A stretch of DNA of 7,781 nucleotides from an uncultured Oscillospiraceae bacterium (GTDB lineage Bacteria > Bacillota > Clostridia > Oscillospirales > Ruminococcaceae): positions 1-7,781 of the forward strand of contig CAJUHS010000047.1 in assembly GCA_910586535.1 (NCBI GenBank), written 5' to 3'. Shown piece by piece: positions 5,595 through 7,781 of the stretch (position 1 is the stretch's first letter; every line of letters starts with the position of its first letter). A program made the position numbers and the translations under genes. A model generated the notes under the pieces. That model searched no databases. It saw only the letters and a program-made list of their open reading frames with translations, and was not told the origin of the DNA.

Positions 5595-7271
5595 TCAGTC
5601 AGTTGCTATCCAATCGTCGTACACAAGCCGTTCAAAATCATTTATAGGTACAGGCTTGGAATAATAAAATCCCTGCGCAACATCGCAGCCGCAGTTTTTC
5701 AGAAACTCTGCCTGCTCCTTTGTTTCAACGCCTTCGGCGACCATATCCAGACCTATATCCTTGGACATTGAAATTGTGTGTGATATGATCTTCTTTCCTC
5801 TGTCAGAAAGCATAAACTCACTGAAAAAATCGCGGTCTATTTTGATAACGTCAAACGGAGTGCTTTTCAGCATATTAAGAGAAGAATATCCAGATCCGAA
5901 ATCGTCCATAAGAAGCATATATCCTCTTTCTTTAAGCCTTTTAATGACCTCGCTGTCTCCTGCGTTTTCGACTGTTTCGGTAATTTCCGTTTCGATCATG
6001 TTCTTTGGTATATCGTATTTTTCAATAAGGCGATCAAGCACGTCTATAAATTTTTCATCGGTAAGGTGTACCCTTGAGATATTTACCGAGATAGGTACAG
6101 GCTGTACTCCGCTGTCTATCCAGCCTCGAATTGCTTTGCACGCCTGTTCCCATATGTATTCGTCAAGCTTTATAATAAAACCGTTTTTTTCAAATACGGA
6201 AATAAACTCTGCGGGAGGCAGCATTCCCTTTTCGGGGTGTATCCATCTTACCAGAGCCTCCGCACCGACGACTCCTGCTGTACTTATACTGTACTTAGGC
6301 TGAAGATACATTACAAACTCGCCGTGCTCAAGGGCGTAATCCATTCTGTCTTCAATAAATTTTTTGGTAACAAGCTTATCCTCCTGATTATCTGAATAGT
6401 AGCAAATATTTTTCAGAGCGTTGCCTTTAATACTTTGCCTTGCCATAGCGGCTCTGTCACCCATTTTACGCATAGGTATGTTTCGGTCAGTAATAATATT
6501 AACGCCGAAAACAAATTTGTATGATATATCCCCGAAAACTCCGAGACGGTCTTCTATTCTTGATATAAGACGTTCGATCTCCTCAGGCTTGTCATAGGAC
6601 ATTGCGATCATAAAAACGTCCGCAGACAGCCGTGTGTATACCTGCTTATCAGTACAAATAGTATCAAGTCCGTTTTTGATATTGTTAAGTATTTCCGTGC
6701 CTTTTTCCTCACCGTACCTGACATTGATAAGCTTAAAATTCTCAATATCAAACTGAATAACAGCAGCATTCCGGCTTTCATCATCGATGATGCGCTTCGC
6801 TTGATTGTTAAATACCTGCGGATGCTTATCGTTTGTAAAGCTGTCAATAATTATTTTATTAAGTATCTCAGCGTTGTTCATCATTTTAAGATGTCCGATA
6901 ACGCATTTTGCCATAAGGTATTCATCGCGGTCGATAACCGCCGTGAGAGTTATCCACTTATAATCGGTATCAGAAAGATTGCCTGACACCAGCCCTCGGA
7001 AAGATACCGAAAAATGATCCTCCTGAATAGGTATTTTATTAGAAGCGAGCAAATCACGGCAAAACGCTCCGAGGACAACTCTGTCCGCTTCATGTATTAG
7101 TCGGCTTTCGGCAAGCTGCTCAAGAGGATTTATGCTTCCGTCCAAAATAGCGGAAAATATGCCCTCCGACATAACGTCAAAGCTGTTATCGGAAAAATCC
7201 ACAACAAATGCTCCCATATCATGAGTACGTGAAAGAAAATCGTTCAAAGCCTGAAAAATTGATTTTCCCAT
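5595..7271 (-). CDS. Cytosolic PAS-like/degenerate GGDEF/EAL protein, predicted cyclic-di-GMP phosphodiesterase
   Basis: This 558-residue protein has no membrane segment. Residues 1-130 look like a PAS-type sensor, ending in a YKWITLTAVIDRDEYLM strand pair. Residues about 150-295 are a GGDEF fold (FDIENFKLINVRYG at 174-187, metal-site D175). Its signature is RLSADVF, with SADVF at 216-220 replacing GGDEF, and no RxxD inhibitory site is seen, so cyclase activity is unlikely. Residues about 300-553 are an EAL domain with every usual catalytic residue: EALVRW (E338), N397 in SVNIS, E429 in ETEITE, D456-D457 in MDDFGSGYSSL, K477 in IKID, E513 and E516 in AEGVET, and Q533 in QGF. It should hydrolyse cyclic-di-GMP to pGpG, perhaps tuned by GTP binding or by the PAS ligand. 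The start at 7271 has a GGGGA SD about 10 nt upstream. Transcription starts about 180 nt upstream. Confidence 0.93.
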   Translation of the reverse strand: MGKSIFQALNDFLSRTHDMGAFVVDFSDNSFDVMSEGIFSAILDGSINPLEQLAESRLIHEADRVVLGAFCRDLLASNKIPIQEDHFSVSFRGLVSGNLSDTDYKWITLTAVIDRDEYLMAKCVIGHLKMMNNAEILNKIIIDSFTNDKHPQVFNNQAKRIIDDESRNAAVIQFDIENFKLINVRYGEEKGTEILNNIKNGLDTICTDKQVYTRLSADVFMIAMSYDKPEEIERLISRIEDRLGVFGDISYKFVFGVNIITDRNIPMRKMGDRAAMARQSIKGNALKNICYYSDNQEDKLVTKKFIEDRMDYALEHGEFVMYLQPKYSISTAGVVGAEALVRWIHPEKGMLPPAEFISVFEKNGFIIKLDEYIWEQACKAIRGWIDSGVQPVPISVNISRVHLTDEKFIDVLDRLIEKYDIPKNMIETEITETVENAGDSEVIKRLKERGYMLLMDDFGSGYSSLNMLKSTPFDVIKIDRDFFSEFMLSDRGKKIISHTISMSKDIGLDMVAEGVETKEQAEFLKNCGCDVAQGFYYSKPVPINDFERLVYDDWIATD

Positions 7272-7429
7272 AAATTTGCTTCCCCTTTCTGATAATTGAC
7301 CGCCTCAAACTTTCGATGATATTAAAGATTTGTACGGGTCATACAGCAATTTATAACTAATTTTTTGACAAACAATATATAATTTTATTCTTAAAAATGA
7401 CACCGCGTAGCATATAATAAAGAAAAATG

Positions 7430-7449
7430 ACTTTATTTTCAAATAAAGT
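7430..7449. promoter_or_regulatory. Perfect palindrome just downstream of the EAL gene promoter
   Basis: ACTTTATTT (7430-7438), a TC centre, then AAATAAAGT (7441-7449) form perfect 9-bp arms. Read on the minus strand this covers about +5 to +25 of the EAL transcript, the usual place for a repressor site. It could instead act as a 5'-end hairpin in the RNA. It has no T tail suited to a terminator. Confidence 0.5.
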
Positions 7450-7460
7450 TTATTATTATA

Positions 7461-7489
7461 ATTATAACACACAAACACGTAGTTGTCAA
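7461..7489 (-). promoter_or_regulatory. Consensus promoter of the EAL gene
   Basis: On the minus strand TTGACA (7484-7489), a 17-bp spacer and TATAAT (7461-7466) are a perfect match to consensus. The start would be near 7454, giving an untranslated leader of about 180 nt before the ATG at 7271. I could not match that leader to a cyclic-di-GMP riboswitch or any other known class. Apart from the palindrome at 7430-7449 it is AT-rich without clear structure. Confidence 0.85.
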
Positions 7490-7497
7490 ATATTTTA

Positions 7498-7526
7498 TTG
7501 CTCATACTTGTATTTTTGTGTATAAT
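7498..7526 (+). promoter_or_regulatory. Plus-strand promoter facing the right edge
   Basis: TTGCTC (7498-7503), a 17-bp spacer and TATAAT (7521-7526) make a plausible promoter, with a start near 7533. Its -35 box is 8 bp from the -35 box of the EAL promoter, back to back. It would drive a gene starting after the end of the window. Confidence 0.65.
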
Positions 7527-7540
7527 GACGGGAGTCATTA
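7523..7540. promoter_or_regulatory. Palindromic operator candidate over the plus-strand start site
   Basis: TAATGAC-GGGA-GTCATTA has perfect 7-bp arms. It overlaps the last four bases of the -10 box and the predicted start site. Size and symmetry suit a dimeric repressor, for example of the TetR type, though the regulator is not in this window. The palindrome may be recognised by a regulator encoded downstream. Confidence 0.55.
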
Positions 7541-7736
7541 AAGGTTATTCATACCAATTTTCTATTTATAGCTGTTATTAACATTTACACGATTTTCTGC
7601 GCAAGCTAATTTTAGAGGTTATTACTACTGCGGTATCGGCTGCCTTATGTTTCGGACAAAACTCCGCTGGATTTTTAACATAAATTTTTCCTAAAAATTA
7701 TTGGTGAATTTAGATTATCTCTTTAGGAGTTCTTAT

Positions 7737-7748
7737 ATGTCGGTATAG
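7737..7748 (+). CDS. Three-codon leader open frame (Met-Ser-Val-stop)
   Basis: ATG TCG GTA TAG is preceded by an ideal AGGAG (7725-7729) with a 7-nt spacer, the best ribosome binding site in the region. Nothing else starts from this SD. The frame is far too short to be a product and is best read as a sensor of ribosome occupancy. Its start codon lies in the base of the hairpin at 7737-7774. Translation is not demonstrated. Confidence 0.4.
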   Translation: MSV

Positions 7749-7777
7749 CCCGTATTTTCGGGCTTTCCCGGCATTTT
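7737..7777 (+). terminator. Nested hairpin with short T run, probable attenuator
   Basis: An outer stem pairs ATGTCGG (7737-7743) with CCGGCAT (7768-7774), with one T-G pair. An inner stem pairs AGCCCG (7747-7752) with CGGGCT (7759-7764) around TATTTT. A short T run (7774-7777) follows. It could stop transcription, but the short tail makes efficiency uncertain. A ribosome on the three-codon frame would cover the left half and unfold it. Confidence 0.5.
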
Positions 7778-7781
7778 AGAT

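Larger units (their letters stand above)
7541..7781 (+). other. Long untranslated leader without a substantial gene
   Basis: This 241-base stretch carries no open frame of credible length on either strand. It follows the plus-strand promoter and contains a weak hairpin, CGGA-CAAAAC-TCCG (7653-7666). Its right end is the SD, three-codon frame and nested hairpin described separately. The most economical reading is the regulated 5' leader of a gene beyond position 7781. Confidence 0.5.

Noticed and set aside
5761..6303. 180-codon open frame on the plus strand
   Set aside because: Antisense to the EAL domain, whose catalytic motifs are all intact on the minus strand.
7272..7454. Cyclic-di-GMP riboswitch in the leader of the EAL gene
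   Set aside because: I looked for the GEMM-type conserved core and the two-stem arrangement and did not find them.
7305..7538. 77-codon minus-strand open frame upstream of the EAL gene
   Set aside because: It contains the -35 and -10 boxes and the palindrome of the EAL promoter. It is AT-rich low-complexity protein with no SD or motif.

Overview
The window looks like a chromosomal segment of a low-to-mid GC Clostridia bacterium, most likely a Ruminococcus-like member of the Oscillospiraceae. This placement is an inference. It rests on the leucine-specific T-box leader, the near-consensus sigma-A-type promoters and strong AGGAGG-like ribosome binding sites, an Ala-rich lipoprotein signal with an LSSC lipobox, and the cytosolic PAS/GGDEF/EAL protein. 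No taxonomic search was possible.

Layout. At 25-700 (minus) is a histidine-phosphatase gene split by a one-base frameshift. At 731-1249 (minus) is a small nitroreductase, probably co-transcribed with it. Divergent from these is an HxlR-type redox or stress regulator (1377-1730), with a near-ideal promoter for the nitroreductase and a 29-bp palindromic operator candidate between them. A terminator (1746-1778) closes the regulator. At 1823-2071 is a decayed, startless fragment of a replication-initiator-like winged-helix protein of the kind carried by clostridial mobile elements, with an inverted repeat at its edge. At 2205-3305 (minus) is a secreted lipoprotein related to parvulin-type foldases (PrsA/SurA-like).

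The central regulatory piece is 3442-3766: a perfect TTGACA-17-TATAAT promoter and a T-box riboswitch with a CTC (Leu) specifier, a TGGT acceptor-binding bulge and a terminator. It controls leuA (3815-5476), a long 2-isopropylmalate synthase of the actinobacterial/mycobacterial type. Uncharged tRNA-Leu should therefore switch on the first committed step of leucine synthesis. A bidirectional terminator (5547-5582) separates leuA from the convergent cyclic-di-GMP gene (5595-7271), which has a PAS-like domain, a degenerate GGDEF (SADVF) and an intact EAL phosphodiesterase.

The last 510 bases hold no full gene but much regulation. There is a perfect promoter and palindrome for the EAL gene, with a leader of about 180 nt. 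Back-to-back with it is a plus-strand promoter overlapped by an 18-bp palindrome. About 200 nt further on is a Shine-Dalgarno followed by a three-codon open frame (Met-Ser-Val-stop), whose start codon forms the base of a nested hairpin. This resembles a ribosome-mediated attenuator for a gene just beyond the right edge, and I consider it the most interesting element here. I see no CRISPR array, tRNA, rRNA or complete insertion sequence.
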